The position numbers and the translations under genes are program-made. From Gemmatimonadota bacterium (lineage in GTDB: Bacteria; Gemmatimonadota; Gemmatimonadetes; Gemmatimonadales; GWC2-71-9): a DNA stretch of 64,000 nt. The number at the start of each line of letters is the position of its first letter. Within the stretch, counting starts at the first letter, position 1. Below the pieces are notes generated by a model. It did not search any database, was not told the DNA's origin, and worked only from the letters and a program-made list of their open reading frames with translations. The stretch spans positions 1 to 64,000 of the forward strand of contig JAOTVV010000002.1 of NCBI GenBank assembly GCA_029863245.1, in the 5' to 3' direction. Positions 1-7,573 of this stretch are shown one piece after another.

Positions 1-546
1 TGCTAGCGGACGGGCCGCATTCGTTGACGGCGACGGCGACGGATGTGGGGGGGACGAGTCCGGCGTCGACACCGGCGGTGACGTTCACGGTGGATACGCA
101 GGCGCCGGCGGCGCCGGTGATCACGGCGCCGACGAGTGGCAGCGTGACGAATGACAATACGCCGACGATCAGCGGGACGGCGCAGGCGAATGCGACGGTG
201 GCGGTGTTTGACGGGGTGACGTCGTTGGGGACGACGGTGGCGACGGGAGGGGCGTGGGCGTTGACGCCGGCGGTGCTAGCGGACGGGCCGCATTCGTTGA
301 CGGCGACGGCGACGGATGTGGGGGGGACGAGTCCGGCGTCGACACCGGCGGTGACGTTCACGGTGGATACGCAGGCGCCGGCGGCGCCGGTGATCACGGC
401 GCCGACCGAAGGGCAGACCGTCACGACCGCAACCCCCACGATTACCGGTACGGCGGAGGCGAACGCGTTGGTCGAGGTGTTTGACGGGGTGACGTCGTTG
501 GGGACGACGGTGGCGACGGGAGGGGCGTGGTCGCTGACGCCGGCGG
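1..546 (+). repeat. Tandem 273-bp (91-codon) repeat units
   Basis: The 7-mer tgctagc and its surroundings recur at 1, 274 and 547, giving an exact 273-bp period. Units 1-273 and 274-546 look identical at nucleotide level except for a divergent patch (134-202 against 407-475) and a few substitutions near 534. A third copy is cut short after 547 where the gene ends. Identity including third codon positions points to recent duplication or gene conversion; more units probably lie upstream. Confidence 0.9.
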
Positions 547-647
547 TGCTAGCGGACGGGCCGCATTCGTTGACGGCTGTGGCGACCGACGCAGCCGGTA
601 ACAGCAGCGCCGCGTCCACGACCATTAACTTCACGGTGTCTGTGTGA
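1..647 (+). CDS. C-terminal end of an Ig-like repeat surface protein (5' truncated by window)
   Basis: The reading frame is open from the window edge to a TGA at 645-647, so only the last ~215 residues are visible. It consists of Ala/Thr/Val/Pro-rich repeats of 91 residues with phrases such as VDTQAPAAPVI, TPTISGTA and VEVFDGVTSLGT, typical of bacterial Ig-like (BapA/Big-type) domains in large adhesins or secreted repeat proteins. The end (AASTTINFTVSV) is a last beta-strand; no LPXTG or type IX sorting domain follows, so the export route is not shown. The start lies outside the window. Family-level assignment is good; the ligand or function is unknown. Confidence 0.8.
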   Translation, partial: LADGPHSLTATATDVGGTSPASTPAVTFTVDTQAPAAPVITAPTSGSVTNDNTPTISGTAQANATVAVFDGVTSLGTTVATGGAWALTPAVLADGPHSLTATATDVGGTSPASTPAVTFTVDTQAPAAPVITAPTEGQTVTTATPTITGTAEANALVEVFDGVTSLGTTVATGGAWSLTPAVLADGPHSLTAVATDAAGNSSAASTTINFTVSV

Positions 648-688
648 TCCGAAGTGCGGTGGCAGTCAGGCCTTTATGGCACAATCAT

Positions 689-717
689 TTGGGGTGCTTC
701 ACCTCAGGTGTTAGATT
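689..717 (+). promoter_or_regulatory. Predicted sigma-70-type promoter for the kinase-like gene
   Basis: TTGGGG (689-694) and TAGATT (712-717) are separated by 17 nt. The -10 element ends only 6 nt before the ATG at 724, so transcription would begin at or next to the start codon and leave no room for a ribosome binding site. It belongs to a set of similar promoters in this window. Confidence 0.5.
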
Positions 718-723
718 AGAGTC

Positions 724-2283
724 ATGATCTGCCCCCGCTGCTCCGTCGCGGAGATCCCCGAGGACACGCACGAGTGCCCACTGTGCGGGTTCACGCCGTC
801 GACGAACGTGCTCGTCGAACAGGCCATCGTCGACGAGGCGCGCCAGGCGGTACAGCAGACGCTTGCCGATCGGTTCCGCATCGAGCGCGTCCACCGCCTC
901 GGGCAGCGCTCGTTCGTCTATGTGGCCCGCGAGCTGGAGGCCGACCGCGACGTCGCGCTCAAGGTGATCCCCGTAACCCATTTGGTGGACCACGAGCTGG
1001 CCAAGCGCTTCGAGCGCCACGCCGGCATCGCGGCCTCACTCCGCCACGCCCATATCGCGCCGGTCCTCAGCTACGGCGTCGCACGGTCGTTCCTGTGGTA
1101 CTCCATGGAGTTCTTCAGCGCGCGGTCCCTCGAAGAAATCTTGAGGGAAGCGGGGGCCATGGAGCTCGAGAGTTGTCTGCGGATCGCGGAACAAGTGGGG
1201 AGCGCGCTCGACTTCGCTCATCGGCGCGGAGCGGTGCACGGCAACCTCAAGCCCAGCAACATCCTCGTCGACGACCGGGGTTGGGTGCGGGTCATCGATT
1301 TCGGGATCAACGAGGTGTTTGGACGCCCACGGCCGGCCAGGGGCAGTGCCCCAGTGCTCCACCTGGCCGAGTACCTGGCGCCGGAGCAGTTCTACTCGCG
1401 CTCGGTCGGGGCGAGTGCCGACCAGTACGCGTTCGGCGTCGTCGTGTACCAGTGTCTCGCTGGGAGCGTCCCGTTCCTCGGGGACTCGTTCGAAGAGGTT
1501 GCCCGGCTCCATGCGACGGAACCGCCTCCGCGCCTCTCGGACGTTCGACGGGATCTTCCTGTGAGCGTCATGGAAGCCGTCGCACGAGCGCTCAGCAAGC
1601 TACCGGCAGGGCGGTTCCCGACGGTCCTCGACTTCACCGCGGCCCTCAGTGGGGCTCCACGGCGGACTGCGCCTCACGACACTGTGGCGCCGGCTCCGCC
1701 GCCGTCGGACACACCGGTCCTCGTCGTGGACGAACCCGCCAAACGGCTCACGCCCGCGCGGGTGACGCTCGGCAGCGTCCTGCTCGCGATCACAATCGCG
1801 GTCGCTCTGCTGCTGTGGAATCCCGAGTGGTTTGCCTGGACAGCGCCGCTCCTCGACCGGGCGCGAAGCATGGTGGCACCGGAGGCCGCACGGAACGCCA
1901 CTCTGCAGGAGCCGCAGTGGGAGACGCTCGATCCGGTGTCGCAGTTCGGCAGGCCGGCGACGGTCCCGGCAGCGCCCGAAGAGACCGCCGACCCGGTGGA
2001 GCTGCCTCCGCGTGCAACGGTCCAGACTGCACCACGTGCCCAGACCGCAGCTCCGCCGCTGCAGCCCGGTCGGCTGTTCGTGAACGCGTCGCCCTGGGGG
2101 GAGCTGTATCTCGATGGCCAATTCATCGGTAACACCCCCAAGGCCAACCTCGACCTGAGCCCCGGCCGTCACACGATCCGGGTCGCGCGGGACGGATTCG
2201 AGCCGTTCGAGCGACAACTCGACGTCGCCTCGGGGCAGGTGATCCGACTGACCGATATCGTGCTCGTTCCGCGGGATCGATGA
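724..2283 (+). CDS. Zinc-ribbon / protein kinase-like / PEGA membrane protein (possible pseudokinase)
   Basis: The 519-residue protein has an N-terminal zinc ribbon (CPRC ... CPLCG, residues 3-22), a Ser/Thr kinase-like domain (about 45-310), one membrane helix (about 346-365), a Pro/Ala-rich linker and a C-terminal PEGA domain (about 448-519). The VALK lysine (K80), DFG (D192) and APE motifs are present. The catalytic-loop HRD is HGN (172-174): the expected catalytic Asp is Asn, and the glycine loop is weak (LGQRSF). Phosphotransfer is therefore doubtful and a scaffold or sensor role is plausible. The PEGA end is predicted to be periplasmic. The next gene overlaps by 4 nt, so the three genes to 3982 probably form an operon. 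Confidence 0.88.
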   Translation: MICPRCSVAEIPEDTHECPLCGFTPSTNVLVEQAIVDEARQAVQQTLADRFRIERVHRLGQRSFVYVARELEADRDVALKVIPVTHLVDHELAKRFERHAGIAASLRHAHIAPVLSYGVARSFLWYSMEFFSARSLEEILREAGAMELESCLRIAEQVGSALDFAHRRGAVHGNLKPSNILVDDRGWVRVIDFGINEVFGRPRPARGSAPVLHLAEYLAPEQFYSRSVGASADQYAFGVVVYQCLAGSVPFLGDSFEEVARLHATEPPPRLSDVRRDLPVSVMEAVARALSKLPAGRFPTVLDFTAALSGAPRRTAPHDTVAPAPPPSDTPVLVVDEPAKRLTPARVTLGSVLLAITIAVALLLWNPEWFAWTAPLLDRARSMVAPEAARNATLQEPQWETLDPVSQFGRPATVPAAPEETADPVELPPRATVQTAPRAQTAAPPLQPGRLFVNASPWGELYLDGQFIGNTPKANLDLSPGRHTIRVARDGFEPFERQLDVASGQVIRLTDIVLVPRDR

Positions 2284-3338
2284 TCCGGCCGCGCATCTGG
2301 CTGCTCGCTGTCTGCGGAGCCTTCCTCCTGGCGGAGCCGGCCGCCGGGCAAGGATCCGGGGAGCTCGTGCAGCGGGGTATCCAGGCCTATCGGGATCTCG
2401 AGCTTCCGACGGCCGTCGGGCTCATCCGCCGAGCGTTGGCGGCACAGGGTGACGACACACTCCCCGAACCCGCACGACTGGAGGCGCTGAGCTACCTGGG
2501 GGCGGCGGAGTTCGTGCGAGGCAGAAACGATTCGGCGGCAGCCGCCTTTCGTCGCATCGTCCAGCTGGACCCGCGATATCGCCTCGACCCTCTGGTCTTT
2601 CCACCGGAGCTAACGGCGCTCTTTGCGAGCGTGAGGCGTGACACGAAGGTGGTGGAGGCCGAGCTCCCCGCCGTAGCGACCATTGCCGCCGGATCCGGGG
2701 AGTTCGCGCCTCGGCTGTTTGCCAGCTCGTTTCACGAGGTCCGGGTGACCATCGAGCGAACCGACGGCGTGCCGGCGCGACAGGTCTACGAGGGGCTCAT
2801 CTCCGACAGTCTCGAGCTGCGGTGGGACGGACTCGATGCAACCGGTGCGCCCCTGCAGAGTGGCCGCTACGTGCTGGCGATCGAATCACGACTCGCCTCG
2901 GGCCAGGTCGTGCGCATCCTGCGGGTGCCACTCGACATCGAGTCCAACCCAGCCGATACCGTGGATCATCCTCCACTACCACCGGATTCGTTGTTCCTCC
3001 CCGAACGGGTGACTCGCGGTCCGGGGCTCGAGGCTCTCGTCGGCGGATTGGTCGGTGGTGTGGGGATCGCGGTCCTCCCGCTTGTCGTGGCGCCCGATGC
3101 CGATCTGTCGGCCGGCAGGATCGCCGTGGCCGGCACCGTGGCGCTGACGGGTGTGATCGGCTTCTTCAAGCAGCGACCCGGCCGCCCCATCGCGGCGAAC
3201 GTCCGAGCCAACGAACTGCTGCGGCAGGATTGGCGGGCGCGAGTCGGTGAGGTCGCGCAACTGAACGCCGGGCGGCGATCGATCGCGGAGATCGTGGTGC
3301 GTGCCGGGCCGCCCACCGTGATTGACGTGGCGCGCTGA
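2280..3338 (+). CDS. Exported TPR-like protein with FlgD-type Ig-like segment
   Basis: The start (ATGA) overlaps the previous stop by 4 nt, indicating translational coupling. A signal peptide covers about residues 1-23 (LLAVCGAFLLAEPAAG). Residues ~25-115 form helical TPR-like repeats (AYRDLELPTAVGLIRRAL, FRRIVQLDPRYRLDP). Residues ~150-225 resemble the FlgD/BACON-like Ig fold (WDGLDATGAPLQSGRYVLAIE). One or two hydrophobic segments follow near 250-300 (LVGGLVGGVGIAVLPLVV and IAVAGTVALTGVIGF). I do not recognise a named family. Coupling to the kinase-like protein and the barrel-like protein suggests a joint envelope function, which is inference. Confidence 0.75.
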   Translation: MIRPRIWLLAVCGAFLLAEPAAGQGSGELVQRGIQAYRDLELPTAVGLIRRALAAQGDDTLPEPARLEALSYLGAAEFVRGRNDSAAAAFRRIVQLDPRYRLDPLVFPPELTALFASVRRDTKVVEAELPAVATIAAGSGEFAPRLFASSFHEVRVTIERTDGVPARQVYEGLISDSLELRWDGLDATGAPLQSGRYVLAIESRLASGQVVRILRVPLDIESNPADTVDHPPLPPDSLFLPERVTRGPGLEALVGGLVGGVGIAVLPLVVAPDADLSAGRIAVAGTVALTGVIGFFKQRPGRPIAANVRANELLRQDWRARVGEVAQLNAGRRSIAEIVVRAGPPTVIDVAR

Positions 3339-3982
3339 TGTGCCGTCTCCTGCAAAACGTCAGTGTGCTTGCCATGGTGGCGCACGCACTCGCGAGCCCA
3401 ACCGCCGCGCAGGGATTCGGTGGTGAGGTCCGGGCTGTCGTAGGGTTTCCGACGGTGAATCGCGAGGCACTGGCGACGGTCGATCGTCTGACGGGGACCG
3501 CCTTCGGTCTCGATGCGGGAGTGCGATTCTGGCGTCTCGAGCTGACCGTACGGTATCTCCAGGGTCCCCTCGAGAGCAGCATCGATCAGACCAAATCCGA
3601 TCTGGTACAAGGCACGGTGGCGCTCCAGGTGCGACCCATCGACTTCCTCACCGTCGGCATTGGCCCGCAGGCTCGAAGCTACATCTCGGAGGGCGGAACC
3701 GAGCGGTGGCTCGCGTGGGAGGGTCGGCTGGGTGTGGACACGTGGCTGCTCCGACCCGCCCTCAGGAGCGCGCTGGTGTTGTCGTACGCGCTGGGCGGCA
3801 GCGTGAATACCGGGTCGGCCTTTTCCAAGGGGGGCAGCATCGAGGGCAGGCTCGAGGCCCGAATCCCGCGCACTCCATTGTGGGCCGCCGTCGGCTACCG
3901 CGTCGAACACGGATCGTTGGGCGCGAACACCGGTACCGACACCCTCGAGGAATTCCTGCTGAGTGTGGCGGTCGGCCGCTGA
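3338..3982 (+). CDS. Predicted outer-membrane beta-barrel-like protein
   Basis: The 214-residue protein begins in a TGATG overlap with the preceding gene. It has a probable signal peptide (about 1-24, ending SPTAAQG) followed by alternating hydrophobic/polar strands (VRFWRLELTVRYLQG, LTVGIGPQARSYIS, RSALVLSYALGGS, AAVGYRVEHGSL), and ends in LLSVAVGR. The pattern fits a small outer-membrane barrel. No specific family is recognised. It is the last gene of the kinase-like/TPR/barrel operon and converges with the proline dehydrogenase gene 21 nt away. Confidence 0.65.
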   Translation: MCRLLQNVSVLAMVAHALASPTAAQGFGGEVRAVVGFPTVNREALATVDRLTGTAFGLDAGVRFWRLELTVRYLQGPLESSIDQTKSDLVQGTVALQVRPIDFLTVGIGPQARSYISEGGTERWLAWEGRLGVDTWLLRPALRSALVLSYALGGSVNTGSAFSKGGSIEGRLEARIPRTPLWAAVGYRVEHGSLGANTGTDTLEEFLLSVAVGR

Positions 3983-4003
3983 CGGTGAGGACGGACCCTC
4001 GCG

Positions 4004-4936
4004 CTAAGCCGAGACCATGCTCCGCACGACGAACCACAAGTTGGCCGGCCGCTCGGCCAGGCGCCGCATGTACCACGGGAACCACGCGCTGCCGTAGCTG
4101 ACCAGCACCCGAACGGACTGCCCCTCGGCCGTGAGCCGGATCTGCTCGTTGCGCCGAATGCCATACAGCATCTGGACTTCGTATGCGTCCTTGGGAATCC
4201 CGGCACCCTCCGCGAAGTCACGAATGCGGTCGATGAGCTGCATGTCGTGCGTACCGAATCCCGCCCGCACCCCCAGGTCGCGTGCCTCCGCACTGAGCAT
4301 GCGCTTGGCGAGACGCATGAAGTTCTCGTCCACGTCGCGCTTCCGCGGGAAGGCCAGATTGGGAGGCTCGCTGTACGCTCCTTTTACCAGGCGGATGGCC
4401 GGAGCGAGCGGCAGCAGCTGCTCCAAGTCTTCAGCCGTCCGGTACAGATAGGACTGGAGGCATACGCCCACGTTCGTCTGACGCGAGCGCAGATCCCGGA
4501 ACAGCTCCAGCGTGGCGTCGACGTACGGTGTCGCTTCCATGTCGATCCAGAGGAAACTGCCGCTCGCGTCTGCTCGGGCAGCCAACGCCTGGAGCTGAGC
4601 GGCGCACACGTCCTTCCCCACATCCAGGCCCATTTGGCTGGGCTTGACCGAGATTTCGGTCGGGAGGCCCGGCCGCCGGATGCGCTCGTACGCGTCCAAG
4701 TAGTGGGTCGTCATGCGCTCGGCCTCGGCGCGATCGGTGATCGCCTCCCCGAGTAGGGTCACCACCGTGCTCATGCCCAACTCTCGGAGCTGTTCGGCAG
4801 TGGCGAGCGCCGCATCGAGCGTTTCGCCGGGCATGAACCGGCGTACCGCGCGTTGCACGAACTTGCGCTTCGGGACTCGTGTGCCCAGCCATTGGTTCTG
4901 CGATCCCTTGAGCAGCAACGTCCGCATGGCACCCAC
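4004..4936 (-). CDS. Proline dehydrogenase
   Basis: This 310-residue FAD enzyme is predicted to oxidise L-proline to pyrroline-5-carboxylate and feed electrons to quinone. Family signatures are present: EISVKPSQMGLD (about 95), the FAD/substrate barrel segment IDMEATPYVDATLELF, RLVKGAYSEPPN, EVQMLYGI (about 255) and the C-terminal MRRLAERP (about 290) that contacts proline carboxylate. The length matches monofunctional PRODH (Thermus/Bacillus type), not the PutA fusion. A GTG start at 4936 is preceded by GGAGA at good spacing; an ATG three codons on is an alternative. No P5C dehydrogenase gene is in the window. Confidence 0.92.
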   Translation of the reverse strand: MGAMRTLLLKGSQNQWLGTRVPKRKFVQRAVRRFMPGETLDAALATAEQLRELGMSTVVTLLGEAITDRAEAERMTTHYLDAYERIRRPGLPTEISVKPSQMGLDVGKDVCAAQLQALAARADASGSFLWIDMEATPYVDATLELFRDLRSRQTNVGVCLQSYLYRTAEDLEQLLPLAPAIRLVKGAYSEPPNLAFPRKRDVDENFMRLAKRMLSAEARDLGVRAGFGTHDMQLIDRIRDFAEGAGIPKDAYEVQMLYGIRRNEQIRLTAEGQSVRVLVSYGSAWFPWYMRRLAERPANLWFVVRSMVSA

Positions 4937-5102
4937 GACTCGTCTCCGGTCGGCAGTTGAGGTTTACGGTCCCGTACTCGGCTATTCTGGCGGATGACGT
5001 GGTTCAATGGTACGAATGGGTGACGGGTGGGGCAAAGGGCAGGAACGCGGGACCAGGCCGCCGGGTACCATGTTCATATACCGAATCGGTTGGGAGGAAT
5101 CG

Positions 5103-5657
5103 ATGAGGAAACTCGTGTCTGGTATCTCAGTTCTGTTCGTCGCGCTGTGGCTCGCGGCGCCGGCAGCCGCTCAGGTGGAGTCGAAACACCGGGGCTTCTG
5201 GATCAGTTTTGGCCTCGGGGGCGGCTGGAATGTGAGTCAGAACGTTGGTGTGGCGCAGGAGACCAAACCCGGAGGCGCCGGGTTCATCAGGCTGGGCGGT
5301 ACGCTGACCCAGAGACTGCTGCTTGGCGGTGAGGCGATCGCCTGGGGAACGGAGGTCGACGGGGCCACGATCGGCCGCGGAAACGGGACCGTCACCGTCA
5401 TGTTTTATCCGTCTGTGGAGACCGGGGTGTTTCTCAAGGGTGGCGTTGGCGGTTCGACGTTCACGACCAGTTTTACCTCGGGCAACACGACGACGACGAC
5501 GACCGATAATGGATTCGGCGCGACCGCCGGCGTCGGGTGGGATGTGCGGCTCGGGCGGAACTTCTATCTGACGCCTACGGTCGACTTCCTGTACCAGCGG
5601 GTCACGGACGTCAGCAATGCGATCGTGCTGATCACCGTGGGCGCGACGTGGCACTGA
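5103..5657 (+). CDS. Small predicted outer-membrane beta-barrel protein
   Basis: The ATG at 5103 follows GGGAGGAAT and opens a clear signal peptide (MRKLVSGISVLFVALWLAAPAAAQ); an upstream in-frame start at 5007 would bury this signal and is rejected. The mature protein (~160 residues) has Gly/Thr-rich alternating strands (GFWISFGLGGGWN, LLLGGEAIAWGTEV, VFLKGGVGGSTF, GATAGVGWDVRL, FYLTPTVDFLYQRV, IVLITVGATWH) typical of an 8-strand OmpA/OmpW-like barrel ending in an aromatic-containing strand. A Thr run lies at about 125-131. The function is unknown. Confidence 0.75.
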   Translation: MRKLVSGISVLFVALWLAAPAAAQVESKHRGFWISFGLGGGWNVSQNVGVAQETKPGGAGFIRLGGTLTQRLLLGGEAIAWGTEVDGATIGRGNGTVTVMFYPSVETGVFLKGGVGGSTFTTSFTSGNTTTTTTDNGFGATAGVGWDVRLGRNFYLTPTVDFLYQRVTDVSNAIVLITVGATWH

Positions 5658-5730
5658 TCGACCGCTGAGGACCCGCACCGGTACCTGGAGAAAGCCGAAT
5701 CCGGAAACGGTGCGGGGAGGCGCACAAGAG

Positions 5731-5757
5731 AACGGGCGACCGTGCCGGTCGCCCGTT
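5731..5757. terminator. Strong inverted repeat, probable bidirectional terminator
   Basis: An 11-bp perfect stem, AACGGGCGACC (5731-5741) with GGTCGCCCGTT (5747-5757), encloses a 5-nt loop. It lies between the barrel gene (+ strand, ends 5657) and the 3' end of tRNA-Ser (- strand, ends 5783), where both transcripts must end. There is only a short T stretch, so efficiency is uncertain. Confidence 0.6.
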
Positions 5758-5782
5758 TCGCGTTGGTGGATCCTAACGGCGA

Positions 5783-5869
5783 CGGAGAGGGTGGGATTCG
5801 AACCCACGAGACCCTAACGGGCCCACCGGTTTTCGAGACCGGCTCCTTCAACCACTCGGACACCTCTCC
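5783..5869 (-). tRNA. tRNA-Ser (anticodon CGA)
   Basis: Read on the minus strand, an 87-nt tRNA folds with acceptor GGAGAGG/CCTCTCC, a D-arm, anticodon stem CCGGT/ACCGG around loop CTCGAAA (anticodon CGA at 5833-5835), a long class II variable arm (GGCCC/GGGTC) and a T-arm with GTTCGAATC. The long variable arm and CGA anticodon define serine, reading UCG codons. The discriminator base is G. CCA is not encoded and must be added post-transcriptionally. Confidence 0.96.
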
Positions 5870-5880
5870 AGAGCCCGTGC

Positions 5881-5886
5881 ATTATA
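5881..5886 (-). promoter_or_regulatory. Probable -10 element of the tRNA-Ser promoter
   Basis: A perfect TATAAT on the minus strand lies 12 nt upstream of the tRNA 5' end. The corresponding -35 position (5904-5909, TGGAAA on the minus strand) is poor. It is the only consensus -10 I noticed, fitting a strong stable-RNA promoter. Confidence 0.5.
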
Positions 5887-5974
5887 GAGGCATGGGTGCT
5901 TAGTTTCCACCCCGCACGCATGGCGCCTGCTGCGGGCCGCGACCCGCTCTGGCTGATCCGATTTGAGACACCTC

Positions 5975-6922
5975 ATGGCCCACATTCTCATAGCCGCCGA
6001 GCTCCGCAACCTCCTCGATCCCGATCCGGTACCCGGGCACGGCGTGGAGTGGATTGCCGCATCCGAGGTTACGCCGACGGGGGACATCACGGCAGTCGTC
6101 CCGCTCCTGTCCCGCCGCTTTGGCGAGGCGGAGTTTGCCCAGCTTCCCACGCTTGCGATCGTCGCGAACTGCGCCGTGGGGTACGACAACATCGACGTCG
6201 AGGCCGCTCGGCGGCATGGGGTGATCGTCACCAACACGCCTGACGTGCTCACCGCCTCTACCGCGGATCTGACCATGCTCCTGATCCTCGCGGTGGCGCG
6301 GCGGCTCAAGGAAGGACTGGCGCTGATCGCCGACGGCACGTGGACCGGATGGCATCCGCAGCAGCTGCTCGGGCTCGAGCTCGACGGGGCGACGCTCGGC
6401 ATTGTCGGGGCGGGCCACATAGGGCAGGCGGTAGGACGCCGAGCTGAGGGGTTTGGCATGCGCATCCGCTACTCGGACCGGTCGGCGCGACCGGAGTTCG
6501 AGCGCGCGACCGGCGCCCGCCGCGCGCCGCTGGAGGAGCTGCTCGCGGCGAGCGATGTGGTGACGGTGCACGTTCCGTCCTCGCCCGACACGCGGGGCAT
6601 GGTGAACGGAAAGTGGTTCGCTCGCATGCGCGACGGTGCCCTGTTCGTCAACACGGCCAGGGGTGACGTGGTCGACCAGCCCGCGCTCCTCGAGGCCCTG
6701 GAGCGAGGCACGCTCGCCGGGGCAGGGTTGGACGTGTTCCCTCGCGAGCCCGACGTGCATCCGGCACTCGTCGCCCACCCCCGAGTGGTGACGCTGCCGC
6801 ATCTAGGCAGCGCCACCACCGCCACTCGACGTGCGATGGCGAATTTGGCGGTGCGGAACGTCCGCGCCGTGCTCGCGGGCAAGCCGCCGGTCACGCTGGT
6901 TCCGGGCCCGCCTACCGAGTGA
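5975..6922 (+). CDS. D-isomer-specific 2-hydroxyacid dehydrogenase (glyoxylate/hydroxypyruvate reductase-like)
   Basis: The 315-residue NAD(P)-dependent enzyme is predicted to interconvert 2-oxoacids and D-2-hydroxyacids. It shows the substrate loop NCAVGYDNIDVEAARRHG, the Rossmann fingerprint GIVGAGHIGQAVGRRA (about 150), catalytic Arg in VNTARGDVVDQ, Glu in DVFPREPDVHP and catalytic His in LPHLGSAT. Order and length fit GyaR/GhrB-like members; the exact substrate cannot be fixed from sequence. ATG 5975 (MAHILIAAEL) is preferred to the TTG four codons upstream. It stands alone, ahead of the pyr operon promoter. Confidence 0.88.
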   Translation: MAHILIAAELRNLLDPDPVPGHGVEWIAASEVTPTGDITAVVPLLSRRFGEAEFAQLPTLAIVANCAVGYDNIDVEAARRHGVIVTNTPDVLTASTADLTMLLILAVARRLKEGLALIADGTWTGWHPQQLLGLELDGATLGIVGAGHIGQAVGRRAEGFGMRIRYSDRSARPEFERATGARRAPLEELLAASDVVTVHVPSSPDTRGMVNGKWFARMRDGALFVNTARGDVVDQPALLEALERGTLAGAGLDVFPREPDVHPALVAHPRVVTLPHLGSATTATRRAMANLAVRNVRAVLAGKPPVTLVPGPPTE

Positions 6923-6981
6923 CGCCAATGGCAAGGGCGGCGGCCGGTATCGCGCGGGGTCTCCCCGCGGGCGAGGGTGCG

Positions 6982-7010
6982 TTGACGCCCTCTCTCCGCC
7001 CGTCTAACTT
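6982..7010 (+). promoter_or_regulatory. Predicted promoter of the pyr operon
   Basis: TTGACG (6982-6987), a 17-nt spacer and TAACTT (7005-7010). Initiation near 7017 would leave about 5 nt before the pyrR ATG at 7022, so the mRNA is nearly leaderless and there is no Shine-Dalgarno sequence in that interval. Confidence 0.65.
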
Positions 7011-7021
7011 GCCCCTCAACC

Positions 7022-7573
7022 ATGACCCCACCCGAGCGAAAAGTCCTTCTCGACGCGAGCGGCGTCGCCAAAACGCTCGAGCGAATCTCCCGGGACATTG
7101 TCGGCTTGGCCGGAGGCACCAACAACCTCGTGCTGATCGGCATTCAGCGGCGGGGATCCGATCTCGCGCAGCGGCTTGCGCACATGATCGGTGAGAAGCG
7201 CGGACAGGATGTCCCACTGGGCGTCATGGACATCACGCTCTATCGCGACGATCTCCAGACCGTCGGGCCCCGGCCGGTCGTGGGCGAGACCCGGCTGCCG
7301 CAGGATCTCGACCACAAGTGGATCGTGATCGTCGATGACGTCCTCTACACCGGGCGGACCATCCGAGCGGCGCTCGACCAGCTGGCCGATTTCGGCAGGC
7401 CGGCTCGCATCGGCCTCGCGGTGCTGGTGGATCGCGGTGGGCGCGAACTCCCCATCCAGGCCGACGTGGTGGGTCTGGCCGTGAAGGCCACACCCGCCGA
7501 CCGCGTGGACGTCCTGGTTCAGGAACAGGACGGCCGTGACGCCGTCGAGCTGGTGCGGGGGGGGGAGTCGTGA
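7022..7573 (+). CDS. pyrR: Bifunctional pyr operon regulator / uracil phosphoribosyltransferase PyrR
   Basis: The 183-residue type I phosphoribosyltransferase carries the PRPP loop [10 protein letters not shown] (about 104-113), the N-terminal segment [15 protein letters not shown] and the PyrR-typical flexible loop [11 protein letters not shown]. In Firmicutes PyrR binds an RNA leader when UMP is high and also makes UMP from uracil and PRPP. Here it heads pyrB and pyrC, overlapping pyrB by 4 nt, so pathway membership is clear. The predicted transcription start leaves no leader to bind, so RNA-based regulation is not supported by the 5' end seen here. Confidence 0.94.
   Translation: MTPPERKVLLDASGVAKTLERISRDIVGLAGGTNNLVLIGIQRRGSDLAQRLAHMIGEKRGQDVPLGVMDITLYRDDLQTVGPRPVVGETRLPQDLDHKWIVIVDDVLYTGRTIRAALDQLADFGRPARIGLAVLVDRGGRELPIQADVVGLAVKATPADRVDVLVQEQDGRDAVELVRGGES

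Noticed and set aside
1-546. CRISPR-like interpretation of the repeated DNA
   Set aside because: The units are adjacent, 273 bp long and in frame in a coding region, without spacers.
5007-5102. Longer N-terminus for the barrel protein at 5103
   Set aside because: It would put 32 polar residues before a clear signal peptide, whereas ATG 5103 has a good ribosome binding site.
6973-6996. Imperfect hairpin (GAGGG ... CCCTC) near the pyrR promoter as a PyrR attenuator
   Set aside because: It overlaps the -35 and spacer of the predicted promoter, so it would not be in the RNA, and it lacks a T-tract and the PyrR-binding loop sequence.
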